NCBI GenBank assembly: GCA_029718625.1
Contig: CM056381.1
Span: forward strand, 51,082,157-51,146,156
Origin: Synaphobranchus kaupii
Taxonomy: Eukaryota > Chordata > Actinopteri > Anguilliformes > Synaphobranchidae
Direction of reading: 5' to 3'
Length of the DNA stretch: 64,000 nucleotides
In this document: in pieces, positions 12,789 through 24,084 of the stretch
Layout: the number at the start of each line of letters is the position of its first letter
Numbering within the stretch: the first letter of the stretch is position 1
The notes under the pieces: model-generated
Told to the model about the DNA's origin: nothing
Databases searched by the model: none
What the model saw: the letters and a program-made list of their open reading frames with translations, nothing else
Position numbers and translations under genes: made by a program

Positions 12789-13910
12789 CAGTGCATCCGG
12801 AAAGTATTCACAGCACTTCACTTTTTCCACATTTTGTTCTGTTACAGCCTTATTCCAAAATTGATTAAATTCATTTTTTCCCTCAAAATTCTACACACAA
12901 CACCCCATAATGACAATGTGAAAAACGTTTTTTTGAGATTTTTGCAAATTTATTAAAAATAAAAAAATAAAATTTCTCATTTACATAAGTATTCATACCC
13001 TTTGCTTTAACATATTTTTAAAGTATCATATTTCATATTTGGTCGCATATCCTTTACATGCTGTTACTTCCTGAAGTCTGTGACCATCAACATCAAAAAA
13101 CTGTCGATATCTTATTTTCAGGTACTGTTACAAGCGATACTATAACCTCTCTGCATTTGAATGGATCTCTATGGAAATTGGGGGGTGAGACTAGATTCAG
13201 CTGTAAATTACACTGGTACAGTATGGAACACATGGCTGGCTAAATGGCTGTTATCAAGGGTCTGAGCTATCAAACGAGCCCCAAACCATCACTCTGTTGA
13301 ATCTGTCGGACTCATTTTCCTATAGAACTCTATGGGGGAAAAAGTCAGGAGAAACAACCCTTAAAGTGATCCATCCACATCTACTCCATATCTGGCAACA
13401 GAGTGATGGTTTGGGGCTCGTTTGATAGCTCAGACCCTTGCTAACTTACAGCCATTTAGCCAGCCATGTGTTCCATACTGTACCAGTGTAATTTACAGCT
13501 GAATCTAGTCTCACCCCCCAATTTCCATAGAGATCCATTCAAATGCAGAGAGGTTATAGTATCGCTTGTAACTGTACCTGAAAATAAGATATCGACAGTT
13601 TTTTTATGTTGATGGTCACAGACTTCAGGAAGTAACAGCATGTAAAGGATATGCGACCAAATATGAAATATGATACTTTAAAAATACGTTAAAGCAAAGG
13701 GTATGAATACGTATGTAAATGAGAAATTTTAGTTTTTTATTTTTAATAAATTTGCAAAAATCTCAAAAAAACTTTTTTCACATTGTCATTATGGGGTGTT
13801 GTGTGTAGAATTTTGAGGGAAAAAATGAATTTAATCAATTTTGGAATAAGGCTGTAACAGAACAAAATGTGGAAAAAGTGAAGCGCTGTGAATACTTTCC
13901 GGATGCACTG
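12789..13910. mobile_element. Palindromic (foldback) Tc1-type element, 1.1 kb
   Basis: Both ends read CAGTGCATCCGGAAAGTATT inward and TA flanks each side (12787-12788, 13911-13912), which is the Tc1/mariner signature. The two halves are near-perfect inverted repeats: about 12789-13299 pairs with 13396-13910 around a loop of about 100 bp. As a result the same 61-residue reading frame appears forward at 13058-13243 and reversed at 13456-13641; these are not genes. The first ~230 bp of each arm looks like the 3' end of a Tc1 element: reading outward from the core on the right arm, codons ending GYATKY plus stop (13599-13668) match the usual C-terminus of Tc1 transposases. The inner core is unrelated to transposase. 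Confidence 0.85.
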
Positions 13911-14941
13911 TATGTTCATTTTTCCACTTGTTCACTGTCTTGTCCAGCAGGCTATTTTAGATATGGTTATTTTTGTATTTTGATTGCATTTCATACATAG
14001 TGTAAGTGAAGCATTCATTGCTCAGACATGTTTTATGTTTGATGTACTGACTTTCATTGAAGCTAGAACATTTGGCAGCATTTTCCTGTTGGTGGAGTAT
14101 TATTTTATTGGAATGTTATGGTACATAATATAGGCTTTAGGATTTGTATCTACCTGGGCTATACACTTAAGGAATGGAAAATACTCATTCCAATTTACTG
14201 TGCGCCGATATGTGCTAGATGAATATAACATTTTCCTTGGAGTCATTATGAATGGGAACATTTTTTTTTTTTTTTAAACTACAGAAAAATGCAATCCCAG
14301 GGAAAAAGTTTACATACTGTAGAGTTCAGGAAAAAGTGATGTTTTATAATGGTACAAGAGTGAATGGTAAGGCTACATATTTAGGTGTGTGTAACAGTGT
14401 GACATCAATGTTTTCATCTTAAACCATCAAAAGGGGCAAATTTATATGCTTTATAATGGACAAAACTAATTTTATTCATTTTATGACATGTATTGGATAG
14501 GGTTTTGGACCCATAGATATCTACCCCCCTATACTGATGAAAAGATAGTAATTCCCAATTGAAAATTATGCACAAGTGAGTTTTATAATCCAAAACAGTT
14601 TATTTGTAGTTAAATATATAATTATTTTATGATTTACAGCAGTGCACAATTTGGATAGATTTGAGACACCAACGGACAACACTGCCTATATTTTGCATCA
14701 TAGATATTTAGTAGTTCTGCATATCATCCTCAGACTTTGCACACTTGTGGACAATCATGGAACATGGTCACATAGATTGGTGTTTTGGCCTTTTCAACCT
14801 GGAAGTTGCTTAGCTTTCCCTTTTTTCTTTTTGAATTTCCATTAGTAGTAATGTGTAGCTGTGTAAGAATTGATTCAGGTGGTAGTGATATTTGCTTTCT
14901 TCCCAGTCAGTCTACATATCATGTTCGACTCTCTGAACTTA
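13911..14941. other. Intergenic sequence, no gene seen
   Basis: AT-rich sequence with a T-homopolymer near 14260-14275; no recognisable feature. Confidence 0.5.
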
Positions 14942-15178
14942 CAGTTGAAGTCGGAAGTTTACATACACTTAGGTTGAAGTCATTAAAACTCATTTTTAAC
15001 CACTCCACAGATTTCATGTTAGCAAACTATAGTGTTGGCAAGTCAGTTAGGACTACTTTGTGCATGACACAAGTAATTTTTCCAACAATTGTTTACAGAT
15101 TATTTCACTTTTAATTCACTATATCACAATTCCAGTGGGTCAGAAGTTTACATACACTAAGTTGACTGTGCCTTTACA
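14942..15178 (+). mobile_element. Left inverted repeat of a Sleeping Beauty/salmonid-type Tc1 element
   Basis: It starts CAGTTGAAGTCGGAAGTTTA after a TA dinucleotide. A second direct-repeat copy, CAGAAGTTTACATACACTAA, lies about 200 bp further on, giving the two-DR architecture (IR/DR) of this subfamily. The element stops after GACTGTGCCTTTACA and continues straight into a copy of the foldback core (15186), so no transposase or right end is present. Confidence 0.85.
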
Positions 15179-15185
15179 TTTTTTA

Positions 15186-15372
15186 TATTTGGTCGCATAT
15201 CCTTTGCATGCCATGACTTCCTGATGTCTGTGACCCAACAACATCAAAAGACTGTTGATATCTTATTTTCTGGTTCTCTTACAAGCAACACTATAATGCC
15301 TCTACATTTGAATGGATCTCTATGGGAATTGGGTGGGACTAGATTTAGCTGTAAATTATGCTGGAACAGTAT
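15186..15372 (+). repeat. Half-copy of the foldback core
   Basis: It begins ATTTGGTCGCATATCCTTTG and follows the left arm of the 12.8-kb palindrome (CTTATTTTC, then CTCTATGGGAATTGGG and CTGTAAATTA) with substitutions. Only one arm is present, so it is not a palindrome. It abuts the Sleeping Beauty-like end directly. Confidence 0.8.
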
Positions 15373-15435
15373 GTATGTTTACAGACAGATTATTTCAAAA
15401 AGACATCTCCTGCTCACTTCCAGGGGAATCCTAGG

Positions 15436-15513
15436 GCTGAGGCAGCTTTCACTGAGCTAAAGAGGAGGTTCTGCTCCGAACCCATCCTGATAACTCCCAA
15501 TCCCTTTGTAACA
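15436..15513 (+). pseudogene. Ty3/gypsy pol fragment (RNase H border)
   Basis: The plus strand reads [20 protein letters not shown], the conserved stretch between reverse transcriptase and RNase H of Ty3/gypsy elements. The same motif with changes recurs at about 21056-21130 in the larger gypsy remnant, suggesting one family. Only about 26 codons survive. Confidence 0.75.
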
Positions 15514-17205
15514 GGTTATGATGTACAGGTCACCTGAACTAGCGAATAGGCTAGGTTAACATGCATTCAGGTATGTGGTTTGCTGACACACACATCAATC
15601 ATCTCTGAATGCCTATAAATAGGCTGCAGTAACTAGGTACAAGGTAATGCCTTACCTGTTTGGGGTTCTTGTTCTTCCCTGTCCCTGTATGCAAGTTCCC
15701 GTCTGACTTCAAGGTACATTGCAGTTTGCTCTGTTACTTGCAGCCCACGTTCCCATGTTCCATGTAGGACTGATGAAAATTATTTTATTGTAGGTCACCA
15801 TAGACGGAGTGCTGGAGCTGGAGACTGCATGTGTATAGCCTATAGAGGTATTTCTTTTAATGTTTTATATATGTTGTTAATGGTATGAGTAGGAAAGCAT
15901 TTGGCTTCTGAGGTAATGTAATGTCATGGTTAAAATGCGCTAAAACATTGTGGTTACAAGAATGTTACACTGCATGTGCACTTATAAATATTTTCTGCCA
16001 TTATAGGACTTTGCTAGCTGCTGTTTTGCCGAGATTAGAAATTTGCGTTTATCTCTCAGTCTCCTTAAAGAGCTAAGGAACACGGATAGCGGGGCTCCGG
16101 TTGTATCAATTCGCCGGTAACTAGCTACGTTGAGCTCCGACCACTGGGCGCGGTTTGGGTTTTAAACTGTGTTTTATCCACCTTTTCCCCGGGGTTCCAT
16201 ATGTATTTGTATTTTAAATATCTGACAAACCAACTGTTTATCGAGTTGGGGCTTCGGGGCTGCTTACTGTTTACATTGCAGTGCGTGGTTTGGGATCTGT
16301 GCTGGTGGCGTGGAGGTCGTTGCGGCGCCATCGGAAGTGGTTCTGTTCTTTTAACTGCATACTATAGTGTGTGTGTGTAGAAGTAGACTCTTTTGTGCTA
16401 TATTCACCAGGGGCGCCCGCAGGATTTCTTCCCGGGGTACGCAACAGAGGAGGCCAAGCCATAGTCTACATGAAAACAAAGCCACTACTTTACCAATATA
16501 TTTTGCACTCATAGGGTCGCATATTACAAGAAGTTCTAACGTAGGAGTAAGCCTAGCCTACGTTAAAGTCTGATCTTTCATCAGCAAAACCGGAGAGACT
16601 TACTTCACAATAGAATGGAAATGTTCCGCGCAAAAATATGTTACTTGACTTACAGTAGCCTGATCTTTCATCAGGAAAACCGGAGACCTCACAATAGAAT
16701 GGAAATGTTGCGCGCAACAAGCTGTTACGCGACTTACAGCACAGTTAATGTTAACACAATGAAAACACCACTTCTGACGAGAGAGAGAGAGAGAGAAAAG
16801 CTCCGAAAGCTGATTCTCCGAATTGTTATTTTCATCCTTTCATCCATCTTTTCTTTGACATATTTGGCTAACGTCAATTACTGTATTTGTTTAAGTTAGT
16901 TATAATATCTTGACTGACAAGTAAAAAGGCAACTCTAAACTTTTCCCGGTCTAAAGAAAAAGGTGATCCTCCAATCACTTTCAACGCTGTTAACGGCGGG
17001 ATGGTGATCCTCCAAACACTTTCAAATGTTTGAAATATGCAAAACTTGGAAAATACAATAACTAGGCAATACAACGAAGACAACAAGCAAGTATCATTCC
17101 TCAACATCGTAGAAACATAGACGCAGAGACTTTGACAATTCACGTCAGTTTTAATGGAAATACTAATTTAGCTGTTGTTGCTAAGGTACGCAGACTGCGT
17201 ACTCT
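15514..17205. other. Intergenic or old-repeat sequence, no gene seen
   Basis: No exon is recognised. It contains a local tandem duplication (16565-16745) and a shorter one (about 16960-17025, sharing GGTGATCCTCCAA and CACTTTCAA). Confidence 0.45.
16565..16745. repeat. Imperfect tandem duplication of about 90 bp
   Basis: Two consecutive units share TGATCTTTCATCAG, AAAACCGGAGA, CACAATAGAATGGAAATGTT and GACTTACAG. They differ by small indels and substitutions. Confidence 0.7.
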
Positions 17206-17622
17206 GCGTACAGCTGGGGGCGCCACTGATATTCACCGTGTCCGTATCTCACCATTGTACAGTGTGTGTGTATGTCTGCTGGCACCTTCACGAGTGAGTG
17301 ACCTTTCGGTTCCACTTCTGGTAAGTCATCCACGGACCCGTACCCGCACGCACCCAGTAGCACCCCTAGTGGCGGGGAAGACCTACCAACCAGCTAATTG
17401 TGTATTTTTGGGAATCCTGTGGGTTTTTGTGTGGGTTTTTCTATTGTGTTTTTATGATTGTAAAAATAAACTGGATGTTTTTATTATTGAATCCACGTCT
17501 CTGCTTGTTCATTTAGTTGAACGTGCCTATGTGGGGATTGATCCCTTGAGTCGTACAAACTGTTTCTTTGGGCGTAATTCCCAAGGTGGCGTAGTCAGGT
17601 GGTGTTATGCCAGGTCACACCT
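17206..17622 (+). mobile_element. Probable LTR or 3' end fragment of a retroelement
   Basis: Contains a polyadenylation-type signal (AAAAATAAACTGG near 17462) followed by a T-rich tract and GGTGGCGTAGTCAGGTGGTG, wording that resembles fish Ty3/gypsy LTR ends. It abuts the TGTCATGG start of the next LTR. Boundaries are uncertain. Confidence 0.4.
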
Positions 17623-18700
17623 TGTCATGGTTTGTGACCCTTTTTTCCTTGCGGTCGGTTTCCTTGGTAGCCACGTGAGGGTGCTGCCCTTTTAGTGGAT
17701 GTTTGTTCCGCCCCATCTTGATTGCAGAGCTTCTCTCAGCATCACACCTGTGCGTGGTTACCCTGGAGCTATTTAAGCCCATGTTTTCCTCCGTTCTGGG
17801 CTTTGATATTAATTTGTATTTTCTGGCATTATTTGCTCTGTTTTGTGTGTGGTATTATTTTGCCCTTTGATTGCTTAGCCAATATAATTTAGTCTAGGTT
17901 TTTTAGGAGACCATTTCTGCTCCAGAGTGTTTTATTGGAGTAATGCGGGACTTGCCTTTGTGGATATATTAGGAGTTTTCCCCCCTGGCTCTTTTCTGTC
18001 TCCGCTTCTTGGTCTTTCCTTTCTTCCGTTGCCTAGACCCTTTTGCCTTTTCTGTCTCTTCCTCCTCTCTCTGTCAGCTTTCTTCTGTGAAAGGGAGAGG
18101 AGTCTTTGTTTGTTTGTGGGTGTATTTGTATAGTCATTTCTTACTAAGAGACCGGGCGTTTTTATCGTACTGACAGGCAGGGCTTTATTTATTCTGAGAG
18201 GCAGGGCGTGTATTTTCTATTTTAGCTTGCGTTAGTCTTTTAGCCGGTAAATGTCCGGTGCATCTGTCCTGTTCGTCCTTCGGTACCTGTCTCCGTACAT
18301 AGAGCTTTTTTGCAATTTTGTTTGGAACTGTAGTTCTGTTTCGTCATTCGGTACGTCTTCCTATAGGGAAGACTGGGCGATGTTGTGGACATGTTTGTGT
18401 GTGACTGCGAGTCTATGAAAGTAGCCTTAGAACGTTAGCTCTCTGTTCCTTTCGCCTCGTTACATTCCCCTTTACTGAGAGGGTAGGGCGTGTATTTTCT
18501 ACTAAGCTTGCGTTAGTCATTTTGCTAGTAAAGGTATGAGACGGCGGTTTACCGGCGGCTCGCCTGTAAAATGTTTCTCTCTCCTGGGAGATCGGGCGTT
18601 TACCCCGTTTATGTTTTCTGCGTGTGACCACGAGCTTATGGAAGTAGCCGTGGAACATTGGATCTCTGTTCCTGTCGCCTCGTTTCATTCCTCTTTACAA
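17623..18700 (+). mobile_element. LTR of the TGTCATGG gypsy-type family (right end unresolved)
   Basis: It starts TGTCATGGTTTGTGACC, as do the LTRs at 36485, 50168 and 52746, and follows them through the promoter-like AGCTATTTAAGCCCATG, the GCGGGACTTGCCTTTG segment and the CTCCTGGGAGATCGGGCGTT segment. Similarity fades after about 18700, so the true end or a break lies there. It precedes gag remnants in the same orientation and is probably their 5' LTR. Confidence 0.65.
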
Positions 18701-19511
18701 AGAACAGTTTGCTCTTTGCTTGTTGCTCATTGCATATTACTACGGCTAGCAGCCTTAATCTAGACTATTGCATGTTTGCACATTTCGTTTCTCTGTCTGT
18801 GCTAAAGCTAAAAGCAGCATTTTTCAAAAAAGAAGTTTCCATTCATAATGACTCTGTCATAGGTTCTGCCTGCTCGGTTTGTTTCCTCTCAGGGCCGCGA
18901 GGGGGCGCTCCTGTTATTATTTCACCTTCTCCGGGAATGATTATTCATTTCCTACAGGTGCACTCCGCACTATTTTAACTCCCGTTCACCCGTGGCTCTG
19001 GGCTTTTGTGTCTTACTTTGCCACCTAAAGCCAGGTATAGGAAAAGCGACCACATTGCTTTAAAAGCCTTTTGCAATTAAAGTAACGTGGGACTTGCTTA
19101 GTGCTCTTAGAGATTCCTTATAGGATTTAGTTTTTCCCTCTTTTGGCATTTTCTGTTCATAGCTTTGGTTTTCATTTCTGTCCTCTTTGAGGCAGTAACC
19201 TTCTTTACCGTTTTTCTTTGTTACCTCTTACTTAAGCTCTTTCGTAGAATATAGAGCGAGAGGTAATTTCTTTTCTTCCTTTTATTTCTGCTCGAGTCTG
19301 CGAGTTTTTCGCCCTGTTTTCTTGGGTTGGTTTAGGTTGGCGAGATTAGCCGGGAGTTTTGTTCCCTTATTGTTTATTCTTCCTGTTCCATTCGTGGATT
19401 TGTTTCCCCCTTAATTCCAATGGTTTTTCCCACATTTCGTGGGTTAACTTGTCAATCCCCTCACGCGTTTGTTCCTCCGACCCCAACCCTCACAGTACAC
19501 AAAAGCACTTA
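18701..19511 (+). other. Untranslated leader region upstream of gag remnant
   Basis: T-rich, non-coding sequence between the recognisable LTR part and the first gag-like ATG. It is probably the rest of the LTR plus leader of the same retroelement; no primer binding site was recognised. Confidence 0.35.
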
Positions 19512-19913
19512 ATGGAGGTACCAGCGACGCTGTTGGGGTTGGATCAAGTGCTGGCTACTCAGCACGCAGCTTTCGCCTCTCATGAGGGGGGTATACAATC
19601 CCTCCAGGTTCAACAGCAGGCCATGTTGGCCCAACAGGCTCAACTAGCTGATTAACTGTGCCACCAGGGAGACTGTCTCCGTGAGTTGCCAGACAGTATC
19701 CGCCTATTAATGGTCGCAGCTACACCCGCAGTCCCACAAGCACCAGTACCAGAGAACCCTCCTTCCCTGCCTACTCCTGTCACTGTTAGGGAGCCTAAGC
19801 TCCAGCTCCTTTTTCGATACGATGGGGAGTCGGGGAAGTGTCAGGGTTTTCTAGTGTCAGGGTTTTCTCTCCCAATTCACCTTCAGCTTCATTCGCCATC
19901 CAGGTCCCTCTGA
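19512..19913 (+). pseudogene. Degraded Ty3/gypsy gag
   Basis: From the ATG at 19512 the frame reads a glutamine-rich, coiled-coil-like N-terminus (HEGGIQSLQVQQQAMLAQQA), then an in-frame TAA (19653-19655). The same frame continues through a proline-rich linker and a capsid-like PKLQLLFRYDGESGKCQGF motif, where the usual wording of this family is close to P-x-x-F-x-G-x-x-x-x-C-x-x-F. A short duplication (GTGTCAGGGTTTTCT twice) disrupts the frame near 19845-19870. Not functional as it stands. Confidence 0.7.
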
Positions 19914-20151
19914 GTCGGGACGAGCCTATGCAAATAGACAGCTCGTCTCTGTGACACTCCTGAATCCAGTTCTAGTGGTGGTTGGTGTCGTTATTTCCGG
20001 CGCAGGAGGCACTCTAAGGGGGCGCGCCCTAAATTGCAGGGAAACGGGGGGGGGGGGGGTGATTTGTCCATGGAGGAATTCTCTGACTCCGAGCTCGTTT
20101 GCGACTCCTTTTTCCATCTGGTTTGGATAATGCGGAAGTAACGGGAGCACT

Positions 20152-20411
20152 CGCCTTTCCCTTACCTGTGAACGTACCCTCCGACTATACAGACCTAGTG
20201 GAGGTATTTAGTAAACAGTGTGCTACTACCTTGCCACCTCATCGACCCTATGACTGTACGATTGGATTATATCCTGGCACAGTACCTCCTAGGGGTTCGC
20301 TTTACTCTCTGTCTATGCCCGAAAGCGCCGCCATGAAAGAGTATATAGAGAAGGCTTTGGCGAATGGCTTCATTAGACCCTCTACCACCCTCTACTCCAA
20401 GGAAATTTTTT
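20152..20411 (+). pseudogene. Ty3/gypsy reverse transcriptase, N-terminal part
   Basis: The frame reads [11 protein letters not shown], then [28 protein letters not shown] and [14 protein letters not shown]. This is the standard entry into the RT domain of Ty3/gypsy pol. It breaks off after the serine/threonine-rich STTLYSK, where unrelated sequence begins (20412-20685). The protease and nucleocapsid regions expected between gag and here are unrecognisable. Confidence 0.8.
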
Positions 20412-20559
20412 ACATTCATCTATATATCAGCGGACAGTAAAATGGAATAAGTATTTTTCATGCCCTAAGTAATAATAGCCCAGGAAGATAAGCCTATAGC
20501 CTATATTATGTATGATAACACTACAATAAATTAATATTCCACCAACAGGAAAATGCTGC

Positions 20560-20685
20560 CAAATGTTCTAGCTTCAATGAAGGACACTGCCGTTGTACCC
20601 TTGAGCAAGGTACTTAACTTGAATTGCTTCAGTATATATCCAGCTGTATAAATGGATAATATGTAAAAAAAAAAAAAAAAAAAAC
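20560..20685 (+). mobile_element. Short interspersed element tail inserted in the RT gene
   Basis: Contains CCTTGAGCAAGGTACTTAAC and CCAGCTGTATAAATGGATAA, words common to the 3' portions of fish L2-related LINE/SINE repeats, and ends in an A-run of about 20 (near 20666-20685) immediately before RT coding sequence resumes. This is consistent with retroposition into the gypsy element. Confidence 0.55.
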
Positions 20686-20689
20686 TATG

Positions 20690-20998
20690 AGTATCAGGTG
20701 ATGCCGTTCGGGCTCACTAGCGCCCCCTCTGTCTTTCAGGTGTTAGTTAATGAGGTGTTCAGGGAGAAATTTGTGTTAGTTTATTTGGACAATAATTCGT
20801 TTTTCTCCACTAATCTCGATGAGCACATTGGGCATGTCAGACAAGTTCTGGAGGCCCTGTTTAAGGCACAGTTGTATGCTAAGGCAAAGAAGTGTGTCTT
20901 CCACTCGGATTCAGTTTCCTTCTTGGGATTCATTGTTTCAGAGGGTAAGGTCCAAATGGACCCAGAATAAATATCGGCGGTTAAGAACTGGCCTACTC
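20690..20998 (+). pseudogene. Ty3/gypsy reverse transcriptase, C-terminal part (YLDN)
   Basis: Reads VMPFGLTSAPSVFQ, the active-site motif LVYLDNNSFFS, and CVFHSDSVSFLGFIVSEG. The catalytic motif of retroviral-type RTs is Y-x-D-D; here the second Asp is Asn, expected to abolish activity. A stop (TAA) follows DPE at 20968-20970, with the expected continuation (ISAVKNWPTPESVK) in the same frame after it. Confidence 0.85.
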
Positions 20999-21049
20999 CG
21001 GAGTCTGTAAAACAAGAAAACGGCTCCTACGCGGTTTCAGTGGACTCCC

Positions 21050-21597
21050 AAAGCGGAGGCCGCCTTCACTGAGTTAAAAAAATAAATAAAATTTGCTCAG
21101 AGCCTATTGTCATCACTCCTAACCCCTCACTCCCCTTTGTGGTCGAAGTAGATGCCTCTGAGTTGGGAGTAGGAGCTATTTTGTCCCAGCGCTTGCACCA
21201 AGACCAAAAAGTGCACCCGTGCGCCTAGTTTTCTCGTGGCCTAACTCCGGCGGAGAGAAAATTATGATGTAGGTGACCGGGAGCTCTTGGCTGTGTGAAA
21301 TTGGCACTTGAAGAGTGGCGACATTGGCTCGAGGGGGCCAAGCATCCTTACACTGTGTGGACAGACCACAAGAACCTCAAATACATTCAGGGAGCTAAAT
21401 GCCGCAATTCGAGGCAGGCTCGCTAATCACTCTTTTTCTCACTGTTTAATTTTATTTTAACTTTATTCAATTTTATTTTATTTAAATTTTTGTTTTATCG
21501 GCCTGGGTCAAAAAATATTAAACCTGACGCGCTTTCCCAGATCTTTGACCAGTCTGAAGAGGAACGTCCCGCCGACCCTATTGTGCCTTTTCTGTAG
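21050..21597 (+). pseudogene. Ty3/gypsy RNase H remnant
   Basis: Recognisable blocks are [20 protein letters not shown] (first catalytic Asp region), [27 protein letters not shown] and HKNLKYIQ, which together are the Ty3/gypsy RNase H. They are split by stops, frameshifts, an A/T-rich insertion (about 21425-21500) and then the linker NIKPDALSQIFD leading towards integrase, which is absent. Confidence 0.8.
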
Positions 21598-22790
21598 CTG
21601 TTAGCTGTTAGTACATTGACTACATTAAAAATTCTGTTACGCTGGGCTGCAAATTACTGGTCAAGGCATCCCAGAAAAAATGAAAAACACAGTTGAAAAG
21701 GATATTCTGTCCTCTATCAGATAAAACAGTTGTCAATAAAACCAAAATCACATGAAATACTTCAGAGCTTCATGTACAGTACATGGGTGTTGTGCGTTCA
21801 ATGTTCTGTGATAACTAGCTAAACCGGTGTGTATTTCTCAAACAGATTGTCCAAGAGAATAAATGACCACTGAAAGGAACATCTCTATGCTTAAAACCAA
21901 TGGTGGGATTGTATATTTATTTCATATTTAGTAGCAGATATTTATGGTAGAATATGACACAATAATTTCACATGTTTATTTGGCATTTGAGTGAGCAGGG
22001 CTTTTTACTGCTTTTTTGGAATACGATCAGGCTATTGTTCTTAAACTGTGTGCTATTAGATATACATTTCCTTTCCACAATGATATGAGCTAATATAGTC
22101 CAGTAAATGGTGAAAATTGTTTTTAAAATCATTGGAATTTATTGTTGCAATGTAGGCTACTCTCCTTTACCAGGAATACAAGAAGAAATAGATGAAGAAT
22201 TGGTCGATATGATTGCATTATGCTTGTGAAACACAGAAGACTTTTTCAATTAAATTTAATAATGATAATTATCATCTCATCATCTTTATGAGAATATGTT
22301 TAATTTTTAAACTTTTTAAGAATGCTTCATGACACCGACACTTCAACCAACGCAATCGCTGTGTCATTGTTTCCGAAATCTTCGCTTCCACCTGTTGTTT
22401 GGATCTGCTTCTATGTACTGGGGATTTTGGTATATCTCCTGTTTAGGGGAGATGTGTCATCCTTTCTGTTTGGTAGGTAGTGCATGCTGGTGTAGCGGGT
22501 GTAGCTCGGCTAGTTCGCTAGTAAGCACAGTGAGGTGCGGTAAAGGTCTCGTAGCAGGTTACCGTGACAACACTCTCTGGCGACGCAACCCTCAGGTTCA
22601 AAATAACGACGTTGCCCTTAGCTATCAGCAATTTCGCCTTTAGCTGTTTGGTAACTTGTTCGCTTTGGAACAATTTTATTTGGATGAGTGAGAGGAGCGG
22701 GGTTCAAATCTCACCTTGGACTTCTGAGTAAGCTTCTCTCTTCCCACACTCGTTACACTGGTTCAGTGCACTAGTAGTACATAGACCATT
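21598..22790. other. Intergenic sequence, no gene seen
   Basis: No recognised exon or element. The plus-strand frame at 22329-22643 has no recognisable domain. Confidence 0.45.
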
Positions 22791-22850
22791 ACATTACATT
22801 ATAGTCATTTGGCAGACGCTCTTATCCAGAGCGACGTACATCAGTGCATT
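22791..22850 (-). mobile_element. Short 3' tail of an L2-type LINE/SINE
   Basis: ATTTGGCAGACGCTCTTATC and CAGAGCGAC preceded by ATTACATTACATT form the reverse complement of a very common fish retroposon tail. The same tail on the plus strand is at 34765-34815. Confidence 0.75.
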
Positions 22851-23540
22851 TTCGAACTAGGAACAAGTGTGGTAAAACGACCCTTAAAGGTAAATACGAG
22901 TTCAAGTACCAGGCGTAGTCAGTATGATTTTTTTTTTTCTATAGAGCAGATCCATTTCCCACTAATGTATGAAACTGTGGCGGCCCACCACAGTTTAATT
23001 TCTACCGCCACAGTTTCAAATTGATAAAAAAGATTTAAAAAATTTAAATTGTTGTATGTGCGTACTGTAACCCTGTCACAAAAAACGCCTCTTTGTACTC
23101 GCTGCCCCTCCCCCCAGCTTACACACAAACGTGCATGCATACACAGTCACGCAAATGCGCAAGTGCAGAGGCTGTATCTCCTCACGATTCTGAGGAGATT
23201 AGATGTGGTTAGTATGTTTGTGAAAGTTAAACCCTCTGTGGTAGCCACTAGCGTAACTAGCGGGGTGGCAGGGAGGGCACTCGCCCCCCCTGGATGCAAA
23301 ATGCTAAGAAAAAAAAAAAATGCCCTCAGCCGCTTGGAGGTAAACGCATACATTTTTAATTAAATAAAAAATTTTAAATTAATTATTGTCAACAGTGTGG
23401 GCATAACTGAGCAAAATATAGGCAAAAAATTTTAAACGTGAGGAAATATTTTCATTAATATAATTCATAGGCTATTACGTTGTTTGACTTCCAAAAATAC
23501 ACATTGCACGCACGTTCGTTTCCGACGTCAGTTAGCAGAC
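22851..23540. other. Intergenic sequence, no gene seen
   Basis: Contains a short local inverted repeat around a CCACCACAGTTTAATTTC-type sequence (22965-23020) and an A-run near 23310. No gene is recognised. Confidence 0.45.
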
Positions 23541-23829
23541 CAGGGCCACGTTCAATCTGAAAACGGTGTGCACCGTTTTGCTACGGTTTCCGGGTTGAAG
23601 GACATGTTTCCCCGAAACAGTGTTAAAACGGTGTGCAACGGGCTTTGAGGTGCGTTTTCTCTCGTTTGGTGGGTGTGTCAAAGGTGTTACCCAATCAGCA
23701 GTGACGTGTAAATAAATCCGCCGTATTAAAAAGGCAACGCTTGCGTAACACAACAGGGTGTTCAACGCACCACCGTTTCCGTTTAAATAAACGTTTTGCT
23801 ACATTTTGTCGGGGCTGAACGCAGCCCAG
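23541..23829. mobile_element. Candidate MITE with GGGCxxCGTTCA ends
   Basis: The left end is CAGGGCCACGTTCAATCTGA and the right end, read inward, is CTGGGCTGCGTTCAGCCCCG. The two ends are imperfect inverted repeats, and the interior repeats AACGGTGTGCA and AAACG words in opposite orientations. No coding sequence; superfamily unknown. Confidence 0.5.
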
Positions 23830-24084
23830 TTAAAAAGGAAAAAAAATCGCGAAACATAGCCTAAACAAAAAGAACAGCGGAAGAAAACAAAAGCTGCGTT
23901 AACATGTGTAGCCTACAACTAACTAACTTCTTTTTGAAGCATAATCAACCCAAGGAGGGCTCAAGTTGAGACTGTCTCAATTTGGAGAATGTATAACAAG
24001 TTTGCCAGGGCAAAAGAACGAAGAATGAACTTAATTTTTTGACATATGCTATAACATTTTAAATATACTAGTCTACATAATCTA

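Noticed and set aside
17132..17695. 187-residue plus-strand open frame
   Set aside because: It spans retroelement LTR-like sequence and the TGTCATGG LTR border; composition is low-complexity hydrophobic and no domain is recognisable.
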